Positions 33,483-45,385 are shown, numbered from the stretch's first letter. The stretch: DNA of 64,000 nt from Heterohyrax brucei (GCA_028571685.1 CM053140.1:27447501-27511500), one strand, 5' to 3'. Notes: a model not told the origin generated them from the sequence alone. Numbers and translations are program-made.

Positions 33483-34600
33483 GCAGCAAGCAGCCTCCTG
33501 GAGAGATGAAGCAGTACCCTGTTTCCAGCCACCACGGACATGGGGAGCGACTGGAGCAAAGACCAGCTAACCTGACTGCTTTGAAGTTGGGAAAATGGAG
33601 TTGCCGATCAGGCACAGGCTGTTCTGAGATCAAACAGGGACGGAGCAAGAGTGGAGCTGGAACCTAACATACCTGAACTGGCTGTCCTGAGATGCACGTT
33701 AATGCCAAGTACAGGATTTGTCTAGTATGTCTGTGCCCAGTCTGTGGGCAGTGCTGGGCACCCCAAGAAGCCTGCAGTCTGTGGATTTCCTGAGGGTGGA
33801 CCCAAGAATCAGACACAGATACTTCCAGTCTTGTGGGTCCAGAAGAAAGGACCCCAGGGCTGGGGAAGTCCAGAGGGGCAACAGGAAAGGTTTCCTGGAA
33901 GAAATAGTGTTTTAGCTGAGGCTTTGGGGGATGAATAGGAGCTCAACAGGTAGGAAAGTGAAAGGGAAAAGTCGGAGAAGGTCAGAGTTGAGGAAGTTTA
34001 AAGCCCAGTCCCTTCATTTTAGGGGAGAAAAGTGGAGGCTCAGAGGCAAGTGCCTCAGTCAAGGCTACTCAGTAGGGTCTGGTGTCAGGGAAGGCTTAAG
34101 AGCAAGGTTTAGGGGAGCAGGTCGTTGGGGTGATGTGGGCACTTGAGTGTCAAGGCTAGTGGCTTCAGCTTTTGAAAGCCGGAGATTCCTGCCTGGGCTG
34201 TGAGTGACCAGGGGTTCCTCCAAATTCTCCAGTCCATAAGGGCCACCTGAGCAGGAAACCAAGACTCAGGGGACAGACAAGACGATGACAAACTTGCAAA
34301 GCGAAACTACAGGGATCCCGGTTCAGAGTGCAGCACTTCGGCAAGGGTTCTACAGGGCATAAACTCTGGCACACGGCCCCATGGGACTTCACGGGCCACA
34401 CACCCTGGAAACCCCTTTTTCTTGAAGGCTCAAAACGTGAAGGGGCAGCTGGATCAAGCTGCCAACTGCAGAGTCCCAGTCCTGGCTGGGGCAGAGCCTT
34501 TGCCTAGGACTCAGCATTTTTTTATAAAGCTTTAAAAACTGTGTTCTTTGGTACAATTATTTTTTTACAAATAAAAGTGTGGAATTGCAGACAGGTGGGG
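33483..34600 (+). terminator. ARRDC2: ARRDC2 3' UTR and polyadenylation signal
   Basis: About 1.1 kb of 3' UTR ending at AATAAA (34570-34575), followed by a T/G-rich element (GGGGCTTATTGTTTATTTTC). Within it, 33750-33990 (TTTCCTGGAAGAAATAGTGT, GCTGAGGCTTTGGGGGATGA) resembles an L2 3' end, so part of the UTR may derive from an old LINE. Confidence 0.7.
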
Positions 34601-34854
34601 CTTATTGTTTATTTTCTCCAAAACATTCAAGGAGAGCTGGATTGGCCTGGCATAGTCCCTCCGGGGCCAGTAGCTCAGGGACTGGATTCCAAGCCAAAGA
34701 GTGCCAAGGGGCTGTTCTTAAGAAGGGGAAACTGAGGCTTGGGTCTGGGTGGTAACTGGCACAGGGCAAACAGGGAGATTGAGCTGATCAACTACCCAAG
34801 GCTGATTCCTATGAGGAGGAGGCCGCACATGCCTCCTCTCTCTGCCATCTTCAC

Positions 34855-35730
34855 CAACTCTGACACCACCATTGTCTCCTGGGTTCAATAATTTGCTGCA
34901 GTGGTTGCACAGAACTCACCATACTCACAGTTCAGACGTGTATTAGGGAAGTGACAGGTTACAGTTCAGGTTCAGCAATAGGAAGGATACAGTCTCTGTG
35001 TCAGGGCAGTCTTCTAGCTGTGCCCCAGGGGATATCTCTCCCTGACCCCCAAGTCCTTCAGCCTGACCTCGGCCCTGCTCAACAGGTACAAGAAAGCTCT
35101 TTGGACTCTGCTGATAGGTGCTCAGAGGCACTTCACTTCTCCAGTTAGCCATGGCCCAAAGGTGACATTTCTAGCTCCACCAAGTACATGGGGGCACCCT
35201 ACTTCAGCAGCAACCCTCCTGCCCAGAGGCCCTCAGCTTTCTGCTCTGTGGGCCAGGAAACCCACTGCACCGTCTCCTGCCATGTCCTGGTTTTGCTGTC
35301 ACTACCTCTGCAGCCGCTGCTTCTTGCCGTCTCTGGTGACACAGCTCTCCCGCTTTGCCCTTGTTCTGCTTTTCTCTCTGTCTTCAAGTTACAGTTCCTC
35401 TCTCTCTGTTTGCCTGTAAGCCTAGCAGATGGCAAAACTGATCAATCCGTTTGTTAGTGTTCCCTACAACTTACTTACATCATCAGCAAGTGTCTAATCT
35501 CCCAGGTGGACCACACACACCATTATTCTCACCATACCACCTAGTCATTTGATGGGAGTTATAAAGACTGTGGCTAGAGGGACTGTATTAAGTAATTAAT
35601 TGCACCCTAAGGCACCCTCTGGCTCTTCTAGCCATTGGCCTGTTTGTACTAGAATGATTAGGGCCCCACCCCCAGTCATTTTATCAGTCCACAACAATTA
35701 GTTTCAGCAGTTAGTTGCCAGTCACTGACA
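34855..35730 (-). repeat. ERVL/MaLR-like LTR, family not assigned
   Basis: ACACCACCATTGTCTCCTGG, TTCAATAATTTGCTGCAGTG and GCACAGAACTCACCATACTC match a widespread mammalian ERVL-class LTR motif as I remember it. The far end near CAGTCCACAACA is plausible but unsure. 35731-36530 is unassigned. Confidence 0.45.
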
Positions 35731-36539
35731 GTCCTTGAGAAGGGCAGAGAGTCCTCAGGGTCAGTCAGTTACTCAGGTATCAGCTGTTCAGGTCGGCTGC
35801 AGGTGTTCATTTGTTCGGGTCAGGTTCTCTAAAAGTTCATCCCTTCACACTTTCTGGTGTCGGGTAAAATTTAACCAAGAGAAGCTGATTTTCTTGCTCT
35901 ATGCCCCTTGGTACTCTGAGAAGATAAGCACGTTCCTTAATTTGATGAATCTTCTAGTTGGCACTTTGAATATCTGCATACTTAAACAAGGCCAGTTCAG
36001 AGCAAGCCATCAACTTGCAGCAATCTATGCCAGCTCACAGGTCAAACAACTTTGTCTTCATTTGAGTTCTGGTCAGCCCTGTGGGTGGTCAGTAGGAACC
36101 AGCATACAGTTGGGAGTCCATACACCTCCCCACCCTTTGGTTCAGCCAGCTCCTTCTCTCTCACTGTCCTCATCCCTTGCTCCCATGGGCTAGGTCAGTG
36201 GGCACCTATAGGCTCAGGAGTCCACACAACTCCCTGCACTTCAGACCAGCCAGCCCTTCCTTACTCTCCTCCCTAACCTCCATGGGCTAAGTCCACAGAT
36301 GTCAATGGAATGTGTCCAGACTCAGCCCTTGTCTCCATTGCTACAGTTCCCTCACTTCCACTCCTCGAGTAATTCCAGGTTCACCTGGAAGAGTATAACA
36401 AGCTGTCTACTTGTGGGCTGTCCTTAACTACTGGTCCTAGAATAATAGCGTTCTAATAGGTGTTCACTTCCTGCCTCAAGGCATCCAGCAACAGCAAAGC
36501 TGTTTGACATTCAAAAGGCAAAACAATAATTTGTTTCTT

Positions 36540-37770
36540 CTGCAGGTCCTTCCTTCAAATGAAAATGGGTGCTCTCAGCAGTTCTGGGTCAGCCTGTATG
36601 ACTTTTCAAATGCAGATTTCCCCACTCTGAAGAGTTATGGTGGGGCACAGGTACACACGGGTCTATTGCATTTGCTGATGTGGCATGACTCAAATTGAGA
36701 ACAGCTGCAGATTAATGATTAAAATGAACATAATCTAATAAAAATTAATGGTCTGAACACAGACGGTATAAGTATAAATTTAGGAAAGTTGAAAGTCACA
36801 ATGAAATGGGATGCATGAACATCTATATTCTGGACATTAAAACAAACAACAGCTCACTGCCATCAAGTCAATTCTGACACATAGCAACCCTATAGGACAG
36901 AGTAGAACTGCTCACCTAGAGTTTCCAAGGAGTACCTGGTGGATTTGAACTGCCAGTCATGTGGTTAGCAGGCATAGCACTTAACCACTACACCACCAGG
37001 GTTTTCATCCTAGACATTAATGAACTTATTGGCCGTGCTGAATCAGACAGTCTACTGTCTACTGTGCTAGAAATGGCAAATTGAAGAGGAATGGTATCAA
37101 ATTCATCACCAAAAAGAACATTTCAACATCTGTCCTGAAGTACAATTCTTTCAGCAATAGGATATATCCATACACCCACAAGGAAGACCAGTTAATATGA
37201 GAATTATTCAAATTTATACACCAACCACTAAGACCAAAGATGAAAAAATTTAAGAAATTTAGCAGCTTATGCAGTCAAAAATTGATGAAACATGCAGTCA
37301 GGATGCACTGATAATTGCTAATAATTGGAATTCCAAAGTTGGAAGCAAAGAAGAAGGATCAGTAGTTGGAAAATAGAAATTACTTTGGAGATTAATGACA
37401 GAATTTTGCAAGACCAGTAACTTCTTCACTGCAAATACCCTTTTCACAAACATAAGTGTTAACTGTGTATGTGAACCTCATCAGATGAATACACAGGAAT
37501 AAAACTGACTATTTCTAAGGAAAGAGACAATGGAAAACCTCCATATCATCAGAAAATGGCCAGGGCCCAACTGTGGGACAGAACATCAATTGCTCACGTG
37601 CAAGTTCAAGCTGAAACTGAAGAAAATTAGAAACAAGTCCATGAGAGCCAAAGTGTGACCTTGAGCATATCTCACCTGAATTTAGAGACCATCTGAAGAA
37701 TAAGATTTGACGCATTCAACACTAATGGCCAAATATGAGACAATTTGGGCAAAACCTTCAAGGACATGGT
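36540..37770 (+). mobile_element. RTE LINE 5' part (endonuclease region), plus
   Basis: TTTGCTGATGTGGCATGACT, AAATTTAGGAAAGTTGAAAG and TATACACCAACCACTAAGAC match the APE endonuclease part of the elephant-type RTE as recalled. The frame is broken by many stops. An AfroSINE interrupts it at 36841-37009. The rest of this copy probably continues at 38609-39060. Confidence 0.75.
36841..37009 (-). repeat. AfroSINE (minus) nested in RTE, with target site duplication
   Basis: CACTGCCATCAAGTCAATTC tail to CACTACACCACCAGGGTTTT head complement. Flanks CTGGACATTAA (36830-36840) and CTAGACATTAA (37010-37020) are an 11-base duplication with one mismatch. Confidence 0.9.
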
Positions 37771-37920
37771 CATGGATTGAATTGTGTCACCCAGAAAACA
37801 TGTGTAACAATTTGACTGGGCCATGATTCCTACTATTAACTGATTGCCCTCCGTTTTGTGATTTTCCTATGCTGTAAATCCTAATCTCTGCCTGTAGTTA
37901 ATGGACAGGATTATGTTGAG
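37771..37920 (+). repeat. MaLR-like LTR piece (plus)
   Basis: GGATTGAATTGTGTCACCCA, TGATTGCCCTCCGTTTTGTG, ATTTTCCTATGCTGTAAATC. Confidence 0.75.
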
Positions 37921-38167
37921 AGTCTTCCTCTTTTTTGCTGACCCCTAGTGTACCAAGCGTGATGTCTTTCTCCAGGGACTGATCCCTCCTGACAACATGT
38001 TCAAAATATGGAAGACACAGTCTTGCTATCCTCGCGTCTAAGGAGCACTGTGGTTGTACTTCTTCCTGGACAGATGTTTGTTCTTTTGGCAGTCCATGTG
38101 ACATTCAATATTCTTCTCTAACACTACAATTCTTCTTCTGTCTTCCTTATTCATTGTCCAGCTTCTA
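37921..38167 (-). mobile_element. RTE LINE fragment (minus)
   Basis: GATGTCTTTCTCCAGGGACT, GATCCCTCCTGACAACATGT, CTTCCTTATTCATTGTCCAG. It is inserted in or joined with opposite-strand elements. Confidence 0.75.
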
Positions 38168-38608
38168 GTCTAGTAGGCTAGAAGTCTAAATTCAGGGCAT
38201 CAGCTCTGAGAGAAGGCTTTCTGTGTGACTCTGGGGAAAGGTCCTCATCATCAATCTTCCTCTAGACTAAAAGCTTCTCAGTGTAGGAACCCCAGATCCA
38301 AAGGACGTACTGGCCTCCTGACTCTTGTTTCTTGGTGGTATTAGCTCCCCATGTCTCTCTGCTAGCTTCGCTCTTTTATTTCCCAGAAGAGATCAGCTCA
38401 AGACACAACTCAGTCCTACAGATTGAGTCCTGCCTCATTCACATAACTGCCACTAATCCTGTTTTATCAATTTCTACACACAGGATTTACAGTATGTAAG
38501 AAAATCATACCAGATGACACAATAGTGGACAATCAACACAATACAGGGAATCATGACCTAGTGAAGCTGTCACATTTTGGGGGATACAATTCAATCCATG
38601 ATACTGGA
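38168..38608 (-). repeat. MaLR-like solo LTR (minus)
   Basis: GTAGGCTAGAAGTCTAAATT, CAGGGCATCAGCTCTGAGAG, ATTTTGGGGGATACAATTCA, ATCCATGATA. Confidence 0.75.
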
Positions 38609-39060
38609 TTATATCAGGATTGGAGGAAGACTCATTAACAACCTATGACATACAGATGACACAACCTTACTTACTGAAAGTGAGAAGGCTAGAAGTACTT
38701 ACTGATTAAGCCTACAGCCTTCAGTATGGATTACATTCAACATAAGGAAAACAAAAATCCTGACAACTGAGCCAATAAGCAACATCATTATAAAATGGGA
38801 GAAAATATTGAGTTTGTCAAGGATTTCATTTTACTTGGCTTCACAATCAATGTCCATGGTAACAGCAGCCAAGAAATCAAAACACAAACTGCACTGGGCA
38901 GATTCACTGCAAAGACCTCTTTGAAGTATTAAAAAGCAAAGATGCCACTTTAAGGACTAGGATGTACTTGACCCAAGCCATGGTGTTTTTCAATCATCTC
39001 ATATACATGAGGAAACTGGACAATGAATAGGGAAGACTGAAGAAGAATTGATGCCTTTGG
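38609..39060 (+). mobile_element. RTE LINE reverse transcriptase part (plus)
   Basis: TGGAGGAAGACTCATTAACA, ACAGATGACACAACCTTACT, CATAAGGAAAACAAAAATCC. Plus-strand complement of the same RT segment seen on the minus strand at 39.7-39.9 kb. Frame broken. Confidence 0.7.
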
Positions 39061-39102
39061 TGTCTTAATTATCTAGTGCTACCGTAACAGAAATACCACA
39101 AG
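39061..39102 (-). repeat. MaLR-like LTR stub (minus)
   Basis: TTAATTATCTAGTGCTACCG, TAACAGAAATACCACAAG. Only the first 40 bases of the reversed LTR remain, directly abutting the RTE 3' end. Confidence 0.6.
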
Positions 39103-40975
39103 CTGTTGTTAGGAACCATTGAGTTGGCTCCAACTCATAGCGACCCTATGCATAACAGCACAAAACACTGCACGGTCTTGCATCATATCCACAATCGTTT
39201 TTATGCTTAAGCCCATTGTTGTGGCCACTGTGTCAATCCATCTCGTCGACGGTCTTTCTCTTTTTCACTGACCCTTCACTCTAGCAAGCATGGTGTCTCT
39301 TCTCCAGGAACTGATCCCTCCTGACAACATATCCAAAGTATGTAAGATGCAGTCTTGCCCTCTTTGCTTCCAAGGAACACTCTGGTTGTAGTTTTTCCAG
39401 AACAGATCTGCGTGTTCTTTTGGCAGTCCATGATGCATTCAATATTCTTCTCCAACACCGCAATCAAAGGCATCAGTTTTTCTGTCTTCCTTATTCATTG
39501 TCCAGCTTTCATGTGCATATGATGCAGTTGAAAATACCATGGCTTGGGTCAGGCACACCTTAGTCTTCAAGGTGATATCATTATTTTTCAATACTTTAAA
39601 GAAGATTTTTTCAGCAGATTTTCCCAATGCAGTGTGTCTTGATTCCCTGACTGCTGCTTCCATGGGCGTTGACTGTGGAACCAAGTAAAATGAAATCCTT
39701 GGCAACCTTAACGCTTTCTCCATTTATCATGATGTTGCTTACCGGTCCAGTGGTGAGGATTTTTGTTTTCCTAATGTTGAGGTGCAACCCATACTGAACG
39801 CTGTGGTCTTTGATCTTTATCAGCAAGTGTTTCAAATCTTCTTCACTTTCAGCAAGGAAGGTTGTGTTATTTGCATAACACAGGTTGTTAATGAATCTTC
39901 CTCCAATCCTGATGCCACGTCCTTATTCATATAGTCCAATTTCTTGGATTATTTGCAAAACATACCAATTGAAATGTATAGTGAAAGGATACAACCCTGA
40001 CATATGTCTTTCCTGACTTTAAAATATGCAGTATACCTTTGTTCTGTTTGCACGACTGTCTCTTGACCCATGTACAGATTCCTCATGAGCACAATTACGT
40101 GTTACACAACTCTCATTCTCTGGAATATTGTCCATAATTTGTCATGATCCACACAGTCAAATGCCTTTACATAGTCAGTAAAACATAGGTAAACATCTTT
40201 CTGGTATTCCCTGCTTTCAGCCAAGACCCACCTGACATTAGCAGGTTTATCCTTGATTCCATGTCTTCTTCTGAATCTGGCTTAAATTTCCGGCAGTTCC
40301 CTGTCAAAATACTGCTTCAGTCACTTTTGAGTGACCTTCAGTAAAATTTTACTTGCATGTAATATTAATGATATTGTTCAGTAGTTTCTGAATTTGGTTG
40401 GATGCCTAAATATGGATCTCTTCCAGTCAGTTGGCCAGATAGCTGTTCTCCAAATTTCTTGGCATAGATGAGTGAGCACTTCCAGCTCTGCATCTGTTTG
40501 TTGAAACATCTCAGCTGATAGTCCATCAGTTCCTGCAGCCTTGTTTTTTGGCCAGTGCCTTCAGTGCAGCTTCAGCTTCTTCCTTCAGCACCATCAGTTC
40601 CTGATCGTGTGCTGCCTCTTGAAATGCCTGAACATCAACCAGTTCCTTTTGATATAATGACTCTGTATATCCCTTCCACCTTCTTTTGATGCTACGTGAG
40701 TCATTCAGTATCTTCCCTGTAGAATCCTTCACTATTGCAACTCAAGGCTTGAATTTTTGCTTCAGTTCTTTCAGCTTGAGAGATGCAGAACTTGTTGTAC
40801 CCTTTTAGTGTTCTGATTTTCTTCAGTTTCAATTTAAACTTGCACATAAGCAATTGATGGTCTGTGCTGCCGTCAGCCCCTGGTCTTCTGACTGATTATA
40901 CCAAGCTTTTCCATTGTCTCCACAGACGTAGTCGATTTGACTCCTGTGTATTCTATCTGGTGAGCTCCATATACA
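39103..40975 (-). mobile_element. RTE LINE copy 1 (minus), 3' end through reverse transcriptase
   Basis: Starts with the RTE 3' terminus (TGTTGTTAGGAACCATTGAG) and reads through RT sequence on the minus strand (fragments such as GLHLNIRKTKILTTGPVSN near 39.7 kb and DSTGKILNDSRSIKRRWKGY near 40.7 kb) up to CTCCATATA, where a mariner element begins. RTE elements encode an APE endonuclease and a reverse transcriptase. This copy is disrupted by stops and frameshifts and is inactive. Confidence 0.85.
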
Positions 40976-41531
40976 CGAGGTCCAACAATTAAGTCCGTGA
41001 ACTTACTTGTTGTAAGTGCTACCTACATGCCTCATTGCTGAATATCACTACAGTCACCTTCGAAATACTCCCCTTGGGAATCTACGCATTGATGCCAGCA
41101 CCCAGTCCACCCGTCAAAGCATTTTTGGAACTCTTTCTGGAATGGACATTGCACATGGTGACATGGTGGGTAGTTTGCAAACTTAATTATATTGTCTGTA
41201 AGGGAGTTTTTAGCCAGTAAACAAATAACTGTATTGTAATATCCTCCCTACTCACCTGATCTGGCCCCAAATGACTTTTTTCTTTACCCAAAGATAAAGC
41301 AAATATTGAAAAGAAGGGATAGTGGTGACATTCAGTACATCAAGGGTAAGACAAAGCCAGCTCTGATGGCCATTCCAGAAAGAGTTCCTAAATTGCTTTG
41401 AAGGGTGGTCTAGGTGCTGGCGTTGGTGCATAGCTTCCCAAGGGCAGTACTTAGATGACAGTAGCGATATTCAGCAATGAGGTATATAGTACTTTTTCCA
41501 GAATGAGTTCACCAACTTAATTGTCAGACCT
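40976..41531 (+). mobile_element. palindromic mariner element
   Basis: Terminal inverted repeats CACGAGGTCCAACAATTAAG at 40976 and the complement of CACGAGGTCTGACAATTAAG at the right end. The two arms (about 40976-41150 and 41368-41531) are long inverted copies of each other. The centre (from about 41250, plus) carries a mariner transposase C-terminal remnant: YSPDLAPNDFFLYPKIKQIL, including the last catalytic aspartate region (SPDLAPxDF). It cannot encode an intact transposase. Confidence 0.85.
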
Positions 41532-41533
41532 CG

Positions 41534-43189
41534 TGTGTTGTTGTTGTTAGGTGCTGTCGAGTTAGTTCCAACTCATAGTGGCCCTAAGAACAACAGAACG
41601 AAACGTTGCCTGGTCTTATGCCATGTCCACAATTGTTTTTATGCTTAAGCTCATTGCTGTTGTCACTGTGTCAATCCACCTCATTGAGGTTTTTCCACTT
41701 TTTCACTGACCCTCCACTCTACCAAGCATGATGTCCTTCTCCAGGGCCTGATCCTTCCTGACAGCATGTCCAAAATATGTAAGACTCAGTCTTGCCATCT
41801 TTGCTTCCAAGGAGCACTCTGGTTGTACTTCTGCTAGAACAGCTCTGTTTGTTCTTTTGGCAGTCCATGGTACATTCAACATTCTTCTTCAACACCGCAA
41901 TTCAAAGGCATCAATTCTTCTGTTTTCTTTATTCATTGTCCAGCTTTCGCATGCATATGATGCAATCAAGAATGCCATGGCTTGGGTCAGGGGCACTTTA
42001 GTCTTCCAGGTGACATCCTTACTTTTTCATACTTTAAAGAGAGCCTTTGCAGCAGATTTGCCCGATGCAACATGTCTTTTGATTTCTTGACTGCTGCTTC
42101 CATGGGCATTGAACGAAGTAAGATGAAGTCCTCGACAACCTCAATCCTTTTGCCATTTATGATGATGTTGCTCACTGGTCCAGTGGTGAGGATTTTTGTT
42201 TTCTTGATGTTGAGGTGCAATCCATACTGAAGGCTGTGGTCCTTGATCTTCGTCAGTGTTTCAGATCTTCTTCACTTCCAACAAGTAAGGTGGTGGTGTC
42301 AGTGTAACACAGGTTGTTAATTAGTTGACCTCCAATCCTGATGCCTCATTCTTCTTTGTATAATCCAGCTTCTCAGATTATCTGCTTGGCATTCAGATTG
42401 AAAAAGTATCGTGAAAGGATATAACCCTGAGGCACACCTCTCCTGACTTTAAGCCATGCAGTGTCCCCAGGTGTTCTGTTTACATGACTGCCTGTTGATC
42501 CATATAGATTCTTTATGAGCACAATTAAGTGTTCTGGAATTCCCATTTTATGCAAGGTTAGCCATAATTTGCTATGGTCCGCACAGTCAAATGTTTTTGC
42601 ATAGTCAATGAAACACAGGTAAACATCTTTCTGATATTCTCTGCTTTCAGCCAAGATCCATCTGACATCAATGATGATATCTCTGGTTCAACATCCTCCT
42701 CTCAATCCATCTTGAATTCCTGGCAGTTCCTTGTCAATGTACTGTTGCGTTCGCTTTTGAATGATCTTAAGCAAAATTTTACTTGTGTGTGATATTAATG
42801 ATATTGTTCGGTAATCTCCACATTCAGCTGGAGCATCTTCCTTTGGAATAGGCATAAATACCGACTTTTTCCCAGTCAGTTGGCCAGGTGGCTGTTCTCC
42901 AAATTTCTTGACATAGACGAGTGAGCACTTCCAGCTCTGCATCTGTTTTTTTAAATATCCCAATTGATATTCCATCAATTTCTGAAGCCTTGTTTTTTGC
43001 CAGTGCCTACAATACAGCTTTGTCTTCTTCCTTCAGTACCGTTGGTTCCTGATCATATGCTGCCTCTTCAAATGGCTGCACATCAACCAGTTCTTTCTGG
43101 TACAATGCTCCGTGAGTCATTTAATATTTTCCCTGTAGAATCCTTCACTATTGCAACTGAAGGCTTGAATTTTTTTCTCAGTTCTTTCA
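41534..43189 (-). mobile_element. RTE LINE copy 2 (minus), 3' end through reverse transcriptase
   Basis: Starts at the RTE 3' end (TGTTGTTGTTAGGTGCTGTC). Minus frame 42654-42373 has RT motifs FIDYAKTFDCADHSKLW and GVPQGYILSRYFFNL. The catalytic YADD box, near 42290-42310, reads as YTDT-like, so the second aspartate is lost. 42978-42688 carries the upstream part (IPKEDAPAECGDYRTISLIS). It ends at TTCAGTTCTTTCAG where a mariner arm begins. Inactive. Confidence 0.85.
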
Positions 43190-43302
43190 GCATCAGTGCA
43201 TAGCTTCCCAAGGGGACTACTTTGAAGGTGCCTGTAGTGATATTCAGCAGTGAGGCATGCAGCACTTCTAGAATGAGTTCGCAGCCTTAATTGTCAGACA
43301 CA
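43190..43302 (+). mobile_element. single arm of the palindromic mariner
   Basis: GTGCATAGCTTCCCAAGGGG, GATATTCAGCAGTGAGGCAT, CCTTAATTGTCAGACA. Only the right arm survives, and the terminal bases are decayed. Confidence 0.75.
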
Positions 43303-43515
43303 TATGGTTGCCATTTGTGTTGGTGAAAAGAGATATTTGCAAAGAAGAAGTCGTTGGTCTTGCAGAATTCTATCATGCAATCTCTGGCATCGTTTTTATC
43401 ACCGAGGCTGTGTTTTTGAACTACTGATCCTTCTTATTTGCTTCCAGCTTTTGTGTTCCAATCACTAACTATCACTGCATCCTGATTACATGTTCGGTCA
43501 ATTTCAGACTCCAGA
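43303..43515 (-). mobile_element. RTE LINE continuation (minus)
   Basis: TTGTGTTGGTGAAAAGAGAT, GAAGTCGTTGGTCTTGCAGA, CTACTGATCCTTCTTATTTG. This is the RTE segment expected directly upstream of the point where copy 1 stops at 40975. Confidence 0.8.
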
Positions 43516-43654
43516 TCCTGGAAGCGTGAATGACGGAGGACAGGCAGAAATCTCATCTATGGGCCTGGAAACAGGGAGGGACTGGGCTCTCTGTGCTGGG
43601 CAGGGGGCTCCTGGTGGATGAGTGTCTCCATCTACCTGAGTCACTCACTCGATG

Positions 43655-44165
43655 GGCTTTTTTTTTTTTTCTTAATTAAGGTGAAATTTACATAACACAA
43701 AATTCACCGTTTTAAAGTGAACAATCCAGTGACATTCACAATGCTGTGCAGCTACTACCTCTATTTAGTTCCAGGATGTTATCCTCACTCCAAGGAGACC
43801 CTGTGCCCACTAGCAGTTACTCCCTCCCTCATGCCCCAGGAAACCGCTAACCTACATTCTGTCTCTGTGGATTTGCCTGTTCTGGACATTTCCCATCAAT
43901 GGAATCACACAATACGTAACCTTTTGTGTCTGGCTTCTCTCACTAAGCGTGTTTTCTAGGTTCTTCTGCATTGTAGGGGGTACCTAAACTTTGTTCCTCT
44001 TTATGGCTCAGTAATATTCCATTGTATGGATGGCACATGTTTTGTTTATCCATTCTTCTATTGATGGACATTTGTTGGTGAAAAGAGGTATTCTTTCCCA
44101 TCCTTTGGCTATTGTGAATTGTGTTATTGAGAGCTTGTATGTGTGCATTCTTGTCTGAATCCTTC
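43655..44165 (-). repeat. L1 3' region (minus)
   Basis: GTGAAATTTACATAACACAA, TGGATTTGCCTGTTCTGGAC, ATTCCATTGTATGGATGGCA, TATTGTGAATTGTGTTATTG. Confidence 0.85.
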
Positions 44166-45059
44166 CTGGGTTTTGACACACACATACAAAGGCCCTGAGG
44201 TACAAATCAGCTTAAGAGCATTTAAGTACCAGTCAGGTAGGAGATGGGCAGTGGGGTTTGTCTGGAGGGAAAGGTAAACAGGTGCACTTGGGGGCCTGAG
44301 AAGGGATGGGGGTTCCTTAGGACCGGTCCCTGGGAGACAGACGTTTGAGTTTTGCTCCATGTGTGAGGGTGCACGTCATTTGGGCTCTGAGTCCATTTCA
44401 CCATCTGAAACTTTGGGATGTCCTTCCTTTCATTGCCCTCAGTCACCTCTCTGACTTCAGCCTGCGATTGCGTCTGGATTTCTAGCTGCCCCTGGCCATA
44501 GGGTCGTCTCAGCCTCCCTTGTGTGGCCCTGGTGACTGAGCTGGCACTGACCCCAGAGCATGACAGACTTGGAGGCCCTCAAAGGGGCCCAAGTTCTGGG
44601 GGATGTCCCCAGAGCACAGTGGCTCAGACCCCAAGCTGAACCACCGTAGGAGGGGTGAGTTCCCTGTCAACCAGGGTATGCAAGAGGAAAGATCCCAGTT
44701 TCCAGATCCAGGTTCCCAAGCTGAGAAGAGCCTAAGGTGTTTGTTCCAACAACAGATGTCGACAGTTCTGTGAAAAGTTCCCTCTGCAGGATTTGCAAGG
44801 ATAAGACAGCCATGTCCCTGGAACTCCTGTGTTTCTGCAAGCATTGGGAACCCAATCCCTAGAGGAAGCAGATTGTCTGGTTCAGATAAATGACGGCCAG
44901 GGTGGAGCTGGCTCAGTGGCCCAGGATTCAGGAAACTCCCCAGGATGGCAGGGAGGGGCCCTGGAGGCCCAGAGGAGAAAGGCTAACTCTTCTCCTAAAG
45001 TAAAACCTCACTCCTTCCCAGGTCCCTGAAACCTCCCACTGTCCCCTGTCCCCTGCCCC

Positions 45060-45385
45060 CTTACTCACTGGTTACTACTCAGACCCCTCAAGCGGACTGC
45101 CACCTCAGGGCCTGCATAGGTGCTGCTCCCTTTTCCTGAAAGGCTCTTCCACCCTGGCTGGCTCCTCCGGGCCTCCTCGTGTCCCTGATCTCCTGGCTAA
45201 AGTTGCCCCTTTGCTCTCTCTCTAATCCCCTGTTCTGTCCTCACAGCCCTCATCACGCTGAAATTTCTACTTAGATGTTCACTTGTTTGTCTGTGGCTCC
45301 TTATGAACCATGAGTCTGTGAGGGTGGGACTAGTTCAGGGCTGTATCCCTGACACACAGCAGGCACGACAGGGGTGACTGACTGA
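45060..45385 (-). repeat. L2 3' region (minus)
   Basis: GGCTCTTCCACCCTGGCTGG, CTGGCTAAAGTTGCCCC, TTTGTCTGTGGCTCC, TGAGTCTGTGAGGGTGGGAC and ACACAGCAGGCACGA fit a reversed L2. Confidence 0.65.

Noticed and set aside
42373..42978. Possible active reverse transcriptase ORF
   Set aside because: RT motifs are recognisable, but the catalytic YADD-type box is altered, the frame is broken into pieces, and a mariner arm interrupts the element. It is a dead RTE copy.
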